Source: JANLSO01 sp031362405 (GTDB taxonomy: Bacteria > Actinomycetota > Thermoleophilia > Miltoncostaeales > Miltoncostaeaceae). From it: 32,057 bases of DNA. The DNA lies in NCBI GenBank assembly GCA_031362405.1, contig JANLSO010000001.1, forward strand, positions 1 to 32,057, given 5' to 3'. The stretch's first letter is position 1; the number at the start of each line of letters is the position of its first letter. Position numbers and translations under genes: made by a program. This document shows, in pieces, positions 8,277 through 15,683 of the stretch. The notes under the pieces are model-generated. The model did no database searches. It saw only the letters and a program-made list of their open reading frames with translations, and was not told the DNA's origin.

Positions 8277-9313
8277 GCGTTCCCGTCGAGATCGTGGGCG
8301 TCGCCCACCGGTACACCCCACGCGGGCCCGTGGTGATCCACGACCTGTCGCTGGAGGTTCGCGCCGGGGGTCTCACGACCATCCTCGGCCCATCGGGGAG
8401 CGGGAAATCGACCCTTCTGGGGCTCGTCGCCGGCATCGAGTCGCCCACCGCGGGAGATATCCTCTTCGACGGGGCGAGCATCGTCGCCGTGCCGTCGGCC
8501 ACGCGCGGCGTCGCCTTGGTGCTGCAGCAGCCTCACCTATTTCCGTACATGTCGGTCGGCGACAACGTGACCTTCGGGCTCGCCGCTCGGGGAGTGCGAC
8601 GGGCAACGCGCACCGCCGAGGCAGAACGGTGGCTGGCCGCGGTGGGCCTCGACGGCATGGCCGGGCGGCGACCCCGCGAGCTTTCGGGTGGCGAGCAGCA
8701 GCGCGTCGCGTTGATCCGGGCCTTGGCCACCGAACCTCGGGTGCTTCTGCTCGATGAGCCGCTGGCGAGCCTTGATCCCCAGGTGCGGGGGGCGCTTCAG
8801 ACACTGCTGCGCGAACTGGTCACCGAGACCGGCGTGACGACCCTGATGGTCACCCACGACCTGTCGGAGGCCATGTCGATGGGCGAGCGCACCGCCCTAC
8901 TGCTTACCGGGAACCTGATCGCCGACGAGGTGTCGGAGGTCCTCTTCAACCGGCCCCCCAACCGCGACGCGGCCGAGTTCGTCGGCATCTCGACGTTCAT
9001 CACCGGCGAGGTTGTCGACGGCGATCTGCAGACCCCCGCCGGACCTCTCGCGGTTGACGGCCTCGTCGCCAACGGCCGCCCGGCCCTGGTGGCCATCCGC
9101 CCCGAACACGTGCGGCTCGTCGACGTGGATGGCCCGAACGTCATCGCCGGACACGCCGGCCCGTCGACCTTCCGAGGCGAGTACTGGGACGTCCAGGTCG
9201 AGACCCACCTCGGAGCCCTGCGGGCACGAAGCCAGGAGCCCACGCACGAGGGCGCGACATGCTTGGTGGTACTACCGGGGAACCGCCTCTTCCCGATCGC
9301 CGACGCCACCTGA
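8273..9313 (+). CDS. ABC transporter ATP-binding protein of the YnjB-type importer
   Basis: 346 residues from a TTG at 8273 that overlaps the permease stop (TTGA). This is the only start that fits the N-terminus of the domain (SVPVEIVGVAHRYTP). Walker A GPSGSGKST (39-47), Q-loop LQQPHLFPYMSV, signature LSGGEQQR (137-144), Walker B VLLLDEP (157-163) and switch His VTHD (H195) are all intact. A C-terminal TOBE-like region follows (about 240-346). E. coli YnjD (about 217 residues, from memory) lacks that extension, so this ATPase may come from the broader CUT/POT-type group. It is the last gene of the operon that starts at 1039. Confidence 0.9.
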   Translation: MSVPVEIVGVAHRYTPRGPVVIHDLSLEVRAGGLTTILGPSGSGKSTLLGLVAGIESPTAGDILFDGASIVAVPSATRGVALVLQQPHLFPYMSVGDNVTFGLAARGVRRATRTAEAERWLAAVGLDGMAGRRPRELSGGEQQRVALIRALATEPRVLLLDEPLASLDPQVRGALQTLLRELVTETGVTTLMVTHDLSEAMSMGERTALLLTGNLIADEVSEVLFNRPPNRDAAEFVGISTFITGEVVDGDLQTPAGPLAVDGLVANGRPALVAIRPEHVRLVDVDGPNVIAGHAGPSTFRGEYWDVQVETHLGALRARSQEPTHEGATCLVVLPGNRLFPIADAT

Positions 9314-9382
9314 TTTCGTTGGTGTCTCTTCCCCGCGGGCCACTCGCCGAGGCGCGCTGGCCTCCATGAGGCGTCGTCCGGG

Positions 9383-9404
9383 CTGCTGCATTACGGTGCA
9401 GCAG
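9383..9404. promoter_or_regulatory. 8-bp inverted repeat overlapping a possible -10, candidate VapB operator
   Basis: CTGCTGCA and TGCAGCAG form perfect arms around a 6-nt centre (TTACGG). The centre holds TACGGT (9392-9397), a plausible actinobacterial -10 (TAnnnT), which would start transcription near the first codons of the antitoxin. Autorepression by the antitoxin on such a palindrome is typical of vapBC loci. I saw no convincing -35. The repeat is plain; the role is inferred. Confidence 0.5.
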
Positions 9405-9409
9405 TCCGG

Positions 9410-9709
9410 ATAACCGTCGAAATCTCACACGAGCAACACGCCGCGCTCACCACGCTCGCCGTCGAGCGCGGCCTGCGGGGCTTCTCTCCCATCGTGCGAG
9501 AAGCGATCGACGCCTACCTCCAGAGGGATCGCGCCCAGTCACTCGAAGGCCTCCTGAATGTCCGAGGTAGCATCTCGGACGAGAGCGCGGACCGAATCGA
9601 ACAGATCGTCGCCGAACGAAGGACGGGTGAGTGGCGCAGCCGTCGTCGTCGACACCGACGTCCTGATCGACTTTCTGAGGGGGCGGGGCCCGGGAGCCGC
9701 GCTTGTTGA
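9410..9709 (+). CDS. VapB-like ribbon-helix-helix antitoxin (start uncertain)
   Basis: The frame encodes RITVEISHEQHAALTTLAV, then ERGLRGFSPIVREAIDAYLQ. This is a beta strand followed by two helices, the ribbon-helix-helix DNA-binding fold of many VapB antitoxins. A charged tail (SISDESADRIEQIVAERR) follows that should hold the toxin. No ATG, GTG or TTG lies in frame between the ATPase stop (9311) and GTG 9494, and 9494 would remove the strand and first helix. The true start must be non-canonical (ATA 9410, or CTG 9383/9386) or the start has been lost. The given start is a placeholder. The frame runs 83 nt into the toxin gene, ending at 9709 in low-complexity Arg-rich sequence. Confidence 0.6.
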   Translation: MTVEISHEQHAALTTLAVERGLRGFSPIVREAIDAYLQRDRAQSLEGLLNVRGSISDESADRIEQIVAERRTGEWRSRRRRHRRPDRLSEGAGPGSRAC

Positions 9710-10013
9710 GCGCCTGATGCGCGAACGCGCGGTTTTAACGACCGTCATCACCCATTTCGAGCTCGTTCAGGGGAGCGGAGATCCCAAGGAGCAAGAACGC
9801 ATCGCGCCGATGCTCCTCGAAAGAACGCTACCTCTGACGGCGGCGGCATCACGTGCGGGGCTCATCTCTCGAGAACTCCGCGCACGGGGTGCATCTCTCG
9901 CTACGGCAGACCTCCTGCAGGCCGGAATGTGCGTTGAGCACGGCCTCGCGTTGGCGACGAAGAACGTCCGGCACTTCACGCGGGTTCCCGGTCTCGACGT
10001 CATTTCCCCGTAG
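9627..10013 (+). CDS. vapC: PIN-domain ribonuclease toxin, VapC family
   Basis: 128 residues from GTG 9627, preceded by AAGGA. The PIN acidic residues are in place: D9 in VVVDTDVLIDFLRG, E45 in THFELVQG, D95 in LATADLLQAG, and N113 in the closing ATKNVRHFTRV motif. VapC toxins are Mg-dependent RNases that cut tRNA or rRNA and are held inactive by VapB. It lies directly after, and partly inside, the antitoxin frame. The module sits between two unrelated operons, a usual place for mobile toxin-antitoxin pairs. All expected catalytic residues are present, so it is probably active. Confidence 0.88.
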   Translation: MSGAAVVVDTDVLIDFLRGRGPGAALVERLMRERAVLTTVITHFELVQGSGDPKEQERIAPMLLERTLPLTAAASRAGLISRELRARGASLATADLLQAGMCVEHGLALATKNVRHFTRVPGLDVISP

Positions 10014-10044
10014 GAGACCGCCGGTTGGGCGCCCGCAAAGCGCG

Positions 10045-11373
10045 TCAACCGACGCCCAGGCTCAGAACCAACAGCACCAGGCACGACACCGCGACGGCGG
10101 CGATCAGCGCGATGCAGACCACCAGACCCGCGCGGCTGAGACGGAGCGCTCCGAGAATCTCGGGATCGCGGCCGAGACGCACCATGAACGGCAGAATCGC
10201 CAGTAACAAGACCGCGTTCAGGACTTGCGAGAGGTAGAGCACGGGGACCAACGGGACTGCCGGCACCAAGACGATTCCCGCGGCGACGACCATCATCGCC
10301 AGGTACGACCCGTAGAAGAGCGGGGCCTCGGCCGGGCGCTGATCGAGGCCCGCCGGGTGGCCGACCGACTCGCACACCGAGTAGGCCGTCGAGAGCGGCA
10401 CGACGGCGGCGGCGAGAAGAGCGGCGCCCAGAATGCCGAAGGCGAAAAGCAGCGATGCGGAGGCTCCAGCGAGCGGTTCGAGAGCCTTTGCGGCATCGGC
10501 GCCGTCGTTGATGTGGATCCCCGCAGGGTGCAACGTCGCGGCACAGGCGATCACCACGAAGAAGCCGATCACACCGGTCAGGATGGCGCCGCTATACACG
10601 TCGATCCGCTCGTAGCGCAGGTCCTCGACCTTCAGATGCTTGTCGACGGCGTAGCTCTGCATGAAGGCGATGCCCCATGGCGCCAGGGTCGTTCCCAACG
10701 TGGCGACGCAGATGAGCACCGCGTCGCGCGAGGTTGGCGGTCGCGGCTCGACCAGGCCTCGCGCCGCGGCGCCCCAGTCGGGGTGGGCGAGAATGCCGGA
10801 CGCGATGTAGGCGACAAACACAAGACTCAGCGCGAGCAACACGTGCTCGACCCGGTGGAAGTTGCTCCCGAGCACCAATGCCGAGACGACCACGACGGCC
10901 ACCGGCACCGAGGCGACTCGGCCGACTCCGGTGAGGAGGTCGGCGCCGACCGCCACTCCGGCGAACTCGGCGCAGAGCGTCCCGACGTTCGCCACGATCA
11001 GTGCACCCACGACGATCGCCGAGGCGCGATGGCCGAAGTGCTCGCGCACCAGCAGGATCAGCCCCTTTCCGGTCACCACTCCGGTTCGTGCCGCGAGCTC
11101 GTGGAACACGACCAGGGCAAACGTCGAGAGCACGAGAACCCACAGCAATCGGTAGCCATGGTCGGCCCCGAGGATCGAGTAGGTGGTGATCCCCGCCGGA
11201 TCGTCGTCAGACAGCCCGGCAAGCAGGCCCGGCCCCAGCACGGCGAAGACTCCCGCGGCACCCAGTCGGCGCCGTCGGCGCCGGATGCGGTGCAGCCGGT
11301 GCGCAGCCGCGCGTCCCACCGGGGGTACGCCCGTGGGCGTCACATGATCGTCGGCTCGGGAGAGTGTCGGCAC
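10045..11373 (-). CDS. Divergent NRAMP-family divalent metal transporter
   Basis: About 442 residues from a GTG at 11373, with 11 or so membrane helices; GTG 11343 and a start at 11439 are alternatives. Helix 1 reads GPGLLAGLSDDDPAGITTYS and helix 6 reads TLGTTLAPWGIAFMQS. Classical NRAMP proteins have DPGN and MPH at these places. Here Asn is Gly, Met is Ala and His is Trp, so the metal site is altered. Loss of the Met is seen in NRAMP-related Mg transporters (from memory), so the substrate may not be Mn or Fe. The gene lies downstream of, and on the same strand as, the ECF42 sigma gene, probably in one transcript. It converges on vapC with 31 nt between them. Confidence 0.85.
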   Translation of the reverse strand: MPTLSRADDHVTPTGVPPVGRAAAHRLHRIRRRRRRLGAAGVFAVLGPGLLAGLSDDDPAGITTYSILGADHGYRLLWVLVLSTFALVVFHELAARTGVVTGKGLILLVREHFGHRASAIVVGALIVANVGTLCAEFAGVAVGADLLTGVGRVASVPVAVVVVSALVLGSNFHRVEHVLLALSLVFVAYIASGILAHPDWGAAARGLVEPRPPTSRDAVLICVATLGTTLAPWGIAFMQSYAVDKHLKVEDLRYERIDVYSGAILTGVIGFFVVIACAATLHPAGIHINDGADAAKALEPLAGASASLLFAFGILGAALLAAAVVPLSTAYSVCESVGHPAGLDQRPAEAPLFYGSYLAMMVVAAGIVLVPAVPLVPVLYLSQVLNAVLLLAILPFMVRLGRDPEILGALRLSRAGLVVCIALIAAVAVSCLVLLVLSLGVG

Positions 11374-11386
11374 CAGCGGGATGAAC

Positions 11387-12640
11387 CTACCGTTCGGGAG
11401 TTCCCCGAGCCTCGGCGTCGGTACCGATCGTCGCGGCACGATCGCGAAGGAGCCGGCGTTCGCGCACGTTTTGCGTCAGCGAGGCCGCCCGCCCGAGCTC
11501 GGCGCGGGCCTCCTCGCGGCGATCAAGCTTTGTCAGGAAATCGGCTCGCACCGCCGGCAGCAGGTGGTAACCCTCGAGCACGGGTTCATCGGCGAGGGCA
11601 TCGACGGCCGCAAGCCCGGCGACGGGGCCGAACGCCATGCCGACGGCAACGGCCCTGTTCAGCGCGACGATGGCCGACGGCATGACCTGCGCCAAAGCGT
11701 CGTAGAGCGCCACGATGCGCGTCCAATCGGTCTCGGCCGCGGTGGGGGCCCGGGCGTGGCATGCGGCGATCGCGGCCTGTAGGGCGTAGGGCCCAGGAGG
11801 CCCCAGCGCCTCGGCGCGCGCCAACGCCGCCAAGCCGCGCCCGATCAGCAGGTGATCCCACCGGGCGCGGTTCTGATCGAGCAGGAGGATCGGCTCCCCG
11901 GCCGGTCCGATGCGGGCGCGCATCCGGGAGGCCTGAATCTCCATCAACGCCTGCAGGCCATGGATCTCTGGTTCCCGAGGAGCCAGCCCGGCGAGGATCC
12001 GACCGAGCCGCAGCGCCTCGTCGCAGAGGGCGGGCCGTGTCCAGTCGTCGCCTCCGGTCGCCGAATACCCCTCGTTGAAGATGAGGTAGATGACCTCCAT
12101 CACCGATTCCATACGCGTCTCGCGCTCGGCGCGATCGGGGGTCTCGAACGCGACGCGCGCCTGGGTGAGCGTTCTCTTGGCCCGGACGATCCGTTGGGCG
12201 ACGGTCGCCTCGGCGACGAGGAACGCCCGTGCGATCTCCTGCGTGGTCAGACCACCCACCAGACGCAGGGTCAATGCGACGCGCCCAGCGGTCGACAGCA
12301 CCGGATGGCAGGTCATAAAGATCAGCCCGAGGAGGTCGTCACCGACCTCCTCGGCGATCACGGCCTCCAGATCGGCCTGGCCGGTGTCTGGCTGTTGCAC
12401 GAGCTCACGCCCGATTTCCTGGTGTTTTCGGTCACGCAAAGTGTCGCGCCGAAAGGTGTCGATGGCACGGTGCTTCGCGGTGGCCATCAGCCAGGCGCCC
12501 GGGTTGTCCGGGACACCCAACCGGGGCCATTGCTCGAGCGCAGCGACCAGCGCGTCGTGGGCCAGGTCTTCCGCGAGCCCCACATCGCGGACGAACCGCG
12601 CGAGCCCGGCGATGAGCCGCGCAGACTCGATCCTCCACAC
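11387..12640 (-). CDS. ECF42-type RNA polymerase sigma factor with C-terminal helical (TPR-like) extension
   Basis: 417 residues. The N-terminal sigma part has region 2 (RDVGLAEDLAHDALVAALEQ, PDNPGAWLMATAKHRAIDT) and region 4 (LRLVGGLTTQEIARAFLVAE, EATVAQRIVRAKRTL). A long C-terminal region follows (about 180-417), including NEGYSATGGDDW, LLLDQNRARWDH and ALNRAVAVGMAFGPVAGL, the hallmark of group ECF42. These factors have no anti-sigma and are encoded beside DGPF/YCII proteins, exactly as here. The first canonical start is GTG 12640. Homologues usually have about ten more residues, and the upstream codons (AIDA) match them, so the real start may be a non-canonical codon up to the DGPF stop. 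Confidence 0.93.
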   Translation of the reverse strand: MWRIESARLIAGLARFVRDVGLAEDLAHDALVAALEQWPRLGVPDNPGAWLMATAKHRAIDTFRRDTLRDRKHQEIGRELVQQPDTGQADLEAVIAEEVGDDLLGLIFMTCHPVLSTAGRVALTLRLVGGLTTQEIARAFLVAEATVAQRIVRAKRTLTQARVAFETPDRAERETRMESVMEVIYLIFNEGYSATGGDDWTRPALCDEALRLGRILAGLAPREPEIHGLQALMEIQASRMRARIGPAGEPILLLDQNRARWDHLLIGRGLAALARAEALGPPGPYALQAAIAACHARAPTAAETDWTRIVALYDALAQVMPSAIVALNRAVAVGMAFGPVAGLAAVDALADEPVLEGYHLLPAVRADFLTKLDRREEARAELGRAASLTQNVRERRLLRDRAATIGTDAEARGTPER

Positions 12641-12672
12641 CGCATCGATCGCTCGCGCTGGGGCGTCGGAGA

Positions 12673-13092
12673 CTACTTTTCGGCCTCCACCTGGGCACGG
12701 AGGCGCTCTTCCTGTTCACGGAGCTCGGGCGTGAACTCGGCGCCGAAATCATCCATCTCGAAGACCGGGCGCAACTCGATCTCTGTGCCGCCATCGAACG
12801 GGGCGCGCTTCAACCACTCGATCGCCTCATCCTTCGACTTCACCTGCCAGAGCCAGAAGCCGGCAATCAGTTCTTTCGTCTCGGCGAAGGGGCCGTCGAT
12901 CACGGTCCGTTCCTTGCCCGAGAACCGGACGCGCGCCCCCTTTGAGCTGGGATGCAGCCCCTCGCCGGCGAGCATGATTCCTGCGCTGACGAGCTCTTCG
13001 TTGTAGGCACCCATCGCGGTGAGTAGCTCCTGCGACGGCATGACGCCCGCTTCGCTGTCGGCGTCGGCCTTGACCAGAACCATGAAACGCAT
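12673..13092 (-). CDS. DGPF-domain (YCII-related) protein
   Basis: 139 residues, ATG 13092 with GGAG upstream. It has the YciI-like ferredoxin fold: MRFMVLVKADADSEAG at the start, the DGPF motif at residues 66-69 (TVIDGPFAETKELIAGFWLW), and a charged C-terminal helix. The biochemical role of DGPF proteins is unknown. They are the constant companions of ECF42 sigma factors and their usual regulatory targets. The sigma gene follows 32 nt downstream on the same strand, and a promoter matching the ECF42 pattern lies upstream. Confidence 0.92.
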   Translation of the reverse strand: MRFMVLVKADADSEAGVMPSQELLTAMGAYNEELVSAGIMLAGEGLHPSSKGARVRFSGKERTVIDGPFAETKELIAGFWLWQVKSKDEAIEWLKRAPFDGGTEIELRPVFEMDDFGAEFTPELREQEERLRAQVEAEK

Positions 13093-13148
13093 CGTGAATC
13101 TCCTTCGCGAGTTGTTCGAGAGGCGGCGAGTTCCGCCCTCACCTGTGC

Positions 13149-13175
13149 GTCGAACGGCAGAACGCGAAATCGACA
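13149..13175 (-). promoter_or_regulatory. Candidate ECF42-dependent promoter of the DGPF-sigma operon
   Basis: On the minus strand TGTCGA (13175-13170) is followed after exactly 17 nt by CGAC (13152-13149). This equals the ECF42 promoter pattern as I recall it from Streptomyces work: TGTCGA at -35 and CG(A/T)C at -10. It lies 56 nt upstream of the DGPF ATG, a sensible leader length, and would make the sigma factor autoregulated. Confidence 0.65.
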
Positions 13176-13219
13176 CGATGCGCCGGAGCGCTGAACGTCC
13201 CGTGGTCGCGGGCCGGGCG

Positions 13220-14470
13220 CTACCGCGCAAGCGTGACCGGGAGGGTGATCGTTCGAGGCGGGCCCGCCTGGCCGACCGCGGGGCGTATCCTCACCACGAG
13301 GGTGGCGCGCAGCCGTCGTGCCGAGGCCACGCGAGCCCGCGCATTCGCGACGGGGCGAACAACGAGCGGCACCGGCCCGGCCATCGCGGACGTTCCCGCC
13401 CCGACACCGATGACCCTCGCGCGCCCGAGCTTCAGCGCCCGCGCCGTCGCCGAGCCGACGCGCAGCGTCGCCGTGACGCGGCACGCCGACGAACACGTAA
13501 CCCCGGCGCGCAGCTTTCGGGTCGCGAGCCCGCGCGGCGTCTTCGTTCCGCTCAGCGTGATGGCAGCGCCCGGCTGGCCCGGGCTCGGGGTCACGGTAGT
13601 TGCGGGTGGGCCGCCCCACGTGGCATCCGTCAGCCCTGCGGCCAGCATGCGGGGTGCACCGCCCGCAACCGGCACCACCCAGGTGTCGGCGCCACGGGTG
13701 AACGCGACCTGAGTTCCGTCGGGTGAGAATGCCGGGTCGTTGTCGCCAGGACCGGGGGCCAGCCCACGCACCACGGCGCCGGTCGTCGGGTCGAACAGAG
13801 CGACGGACGTTACATCCGGCGAGCCAGCGGCCCCGCGGAGCACCCATTCGGCGGCGATGAAGGTGCCCTGGGCTGACCCGGTTGGGTCGGCCAGCGTATG
13901 AGTGGCGTCCGCCCGCGCGAGGGGAGCGGGGCACGGGAAGGGGTAAGCATCGGTCGTGACCACACCCGCAACGCAGACGCTGTCGTAGTTGCGATCGATG
14001 GCGTTCGTCGAGATGAGCCGGCTCTGCAGCCAGCCGGCGTCGTGGGCGGCCGAGTAGGAAGCCATTCGAGACGAACCGGCGTCTCCGCCGACCCACAACA
14101 CCGACGAGAAAAGCACCGAGGGGATCAGCTGCGTCTCGAAGGAGCGAAAAACGAAGCTGGCGCCGTCAGGCGACACGGCGATCGCGCGACCGCGGTCGGT
14201 GTCGAGCAGGACGTCCGGGTTCTGCACCCGGGGGCCGCTGCGCATCGGGGCACCGTCACGGATGTAGTAGAGCTTGGTGCCGTCGGCGGAAAGCGACGGC
14301 GATGTGTACTCAACGGTGCCCGCGACGCCATCGGTGGTCAGTGGGGAGACCGCCCCGGCCTCGGTCGCAACGCAGAGGTTCGGTCCGCAGACCCCGATCA
14401 GCTCGCCGCCGGCAGCGGGCGCGGCGCCGGCAAGGAGCGCAAGGATGGGCACGATGAGGCGACCGACCAC
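13220..14470 (-). CDS. Exported TolB-like beta-propeller protein
   Basis: About 416 residues from GTG 14470, which has GAGG 8 nt upstream and gives a clean signal peptide (VGRLIVPILALLAGAAPAAG). A GTG at 14527 would bury that signal. WD40-like (PD40) repeats are visible: PSLSADGTKLYYIRD, IAVSPDGASFVFRS and PAFSPDGTQVAFTRG. After a Pro-rich linker, the last 120 residues form a separate beta-rich domain with the Cys pair TCSSACRVTATLRVG. That domain style I associate with Solirubrobacterales exported proteins. There is no obvious catalytic site; a binding or surface role is likely. It is divergent from the PepSY gene. Confidence 0.8.
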   Translation of the reverse strand: MVGRLIVPILALLAGAAPAAGGELIGVCGPNLCVATEAGAVSPLTTDGVAGTVEYTSPSLSADGTKLYYIRDGAPMRSGPRVQNPDVLLDTDRGRAIAVSPDGASFVFRSFETQLIPSVLFSSVLWVGGDAGSSRMASYSAAHDAGWLQSRLISTNAIDRNYDSVCVAGVVTTDAYPFPCPAPLARADATHTLADPTGSAQGTFIAAEWVLRGAAGSPDVTSVALFDPTTGAVVRGLAPGPGDNDPAFSPDGTQVAFTRGADTWVVPVAGGAPRMLAAGLTDATWGGPPATTVTPSPGQPGAAITLSGTKTPRGLATRKLRAGVTCSSACRVTATLRVGSATARALKLGRARVIGVGAGTSAMAGPVPLVVRPVANARARVASARRLRATLVVRIRPAVGQAGPPRTITLPVTLAR

Positions 14471-14612
14471 GCCGGTAGCCTCGCACACCGCCCGCGCCGC
14501 GCGCGAGTTGGTCTGTTCGCCAAACACGTTGACGGTCGCCCTCTTTCAGGATCCTCTCATCAGGCCGCACCTACCGTCCACGGTGACCACGGCAACAACC
14601 CAAGGAGGATTT

Positions 14613-14924
14613 GTGGCGAACATTCACGTGACACGCCGCATGGCGGTCGCCGGTGCGGTGCTGGCGCTCGTCGGTGCCTCGGGCGTCGCGATGGCAACGG
14701 GCGGCCTGACGCGCCTGGACGACGGCGCAGATCTCACGGCCAAAGCGACGATCACCGAGAAGCAGGCGATCGCCGCTGCGCAGACACGGGCCACCGGCGC
14801 GCTGAACGAGGTGGATCTGGAATACATCGGCGATCGACTCGTGTTCAACGTCGACGTCGGATCGCATGACGTCAAGGTCGACGCCCGGACCGGCGAGGTC
14901 GTCTCGGTCGACGCGGACGACTGA
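14613..14924 (+). CDS. PepSY-domain exported protein
   Basis: 103 residues from GTG 14613, with a strong ribosome site AAGGAGG 6-7 nt upstream. A signal peptide or anchor (about residues 8-30, RRMAVAGAVLALVGASGVAM) precedes one PepSY domain: ITEKQAIAAAQTRATGA, VDLEYIGDRLVFNVDV, then VKVDARTGEVVSVDADD. PepSY domains are thought to act as peptidase inhibitors or extracytoplasmic ligand sensors. A two-component system follows after a strong hairpin; PepSY genes often sit beside OmpR/HK pairs and are regulated by them, so it may be target or sensor accessory here. Confidence 0.85.
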   Translation: MANIHVTRRMAVAGAVLALVGASGVAMATGGLTRLDDGADLTAKATITEKQAIAAAQTRATGALNEVDLEYIGDRLVFNVDVGSHDVKVDARTGEVVSVDADD

Positions 14925-14934
14925 CCCTCGCACT

Positions 14935-14970
14935 CGCTCATCGCGCGCCATGTTCGGCGCGCGATGAGCG
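14935..14970 (+). terminator. 15-bp perfect hairpin between the PepSY and response-regulator genes
   Basis: Arms CGCTCATCGCGCGCC (14935-14949) and GGCGCGCGATGAGCG (14956-14970) pair without mismatch around the loop ATGTTC. TGCTTT follows, a short and imperfect T tract. It begins 11 nt after the PepSY stop, so it most likely ends or attenuates that transcript before the response regulator. Confidence 0.7.
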
Positions 14971-15011
14971 TGCTTTCATCTCGACACGACAACCGAAGCC
15001 CGGCGAATCAG

Positions 15012-15683
15012 ATGCGCCTGCTCATCGCAGAAGACGACCTCAAACTCTCGGCGGCCCTGGCCCGTGGGCTTCGCCACGACGGCTACGCCGTCGACACGGC
15101 CGCAACCGGTGACGAGGCGCTCTTCCAGGCGCGGGTCTACGACTACGACGCGGTGATCCTCGACATCATGCTGCCGGGGCCCGATGGCATCGAGGTCTGT
15201 CGCACTCTGCGCCGTGAGGGGCGCTGGTCGCCGGTGCTCATGCTCACGGCGCGCGACGGCGTGAACGACCGCATCCAGGGCCTCGACGCCGGCGCCGACG
15301 ACTACCTCGTCAAGCCTTTCGACTTCGGCGAGCTCGTCGCCCGGGTGCGGGCGCTCGTGCGAAGGGGCGCACCCGCGCGTCCGGCCGTCCTGCGCGCCGG
15401 GGATGTCGAGGTCGACCCCGCGGCGCGATCGGTTCTTCGTGATGGCCGCACGATCGAGCTGACCGCACGCGAGTTCGCCGTGCTCGAGTTCCTCGTTCGC
15501 CATGCCGGAGAGGTCGTGACGCGCACGGCCCTGCTTGATCACGTGTGGGATCAGAATTTCGACGGCTCGACGAACATCGTCGATGTCTACGTCGGCTACC
15601 TGCGCAGAAAGCTCGAAGAGCCGGTCGGGCGGGAGCTGATCCGCACGGTGCGCGGTGTGGGCTACATCATCGAAAAGACGTGA
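15012..15683 (+). CDS. OmpR/PhoB-family response regulator
   Basis: 223 residues from ATG 15012; an upstream ATG at 14964 lies inside the hairpin and is less likely. The receiver domain (1-115) has acidic E7 D8 D9, phospho-acceptor D51 (DAVILDIMLPGPDG), Thr in LMLTARD, and Lys in DDYLVKPFDFGEL. The winged-helix DNA-binding domain (about 125-220) carries LTAREFAVLEFLVRHAGEVV and the recognition part NIVDVYVGYLRRKLE. The kinase gene follows with GTGA overlap. The target may be the PepSY gene just upstream. Confidence 0.95.
   Translation: MRLLIAEDDLKLSAALARGLRHDGYAVDTAATGDEALFQARVYDYDAVILDIMLPGPDGIEVCRTLRREGRWSPVLMLTARDGVNDRIQGLDAGADDYLVKPFDFGELVARVRALVRRGAPARPAVLRAGDVEVDPAARSVLRDGRTIELTAREFAVLEFLVRHAGEVVTRTALLDHVWDQNFDGSTNIVDVYVGYLRRKLEEPVGRELIRTVRGVGYIIEKT

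Noticed and set aside
10025..10065. TGGGCG/CGCCCA stem between vapC and the NRAMP gene
   Set aside because: Six pairs over a loop of about 20 nt, partly inside the NRAMP coding end; chance is likely.
14529..14560. TTGACG as a -35 for the PepSY gene
   Set aside because: No acceptable -10 follows at 16-19 nt, so no promoter is called.
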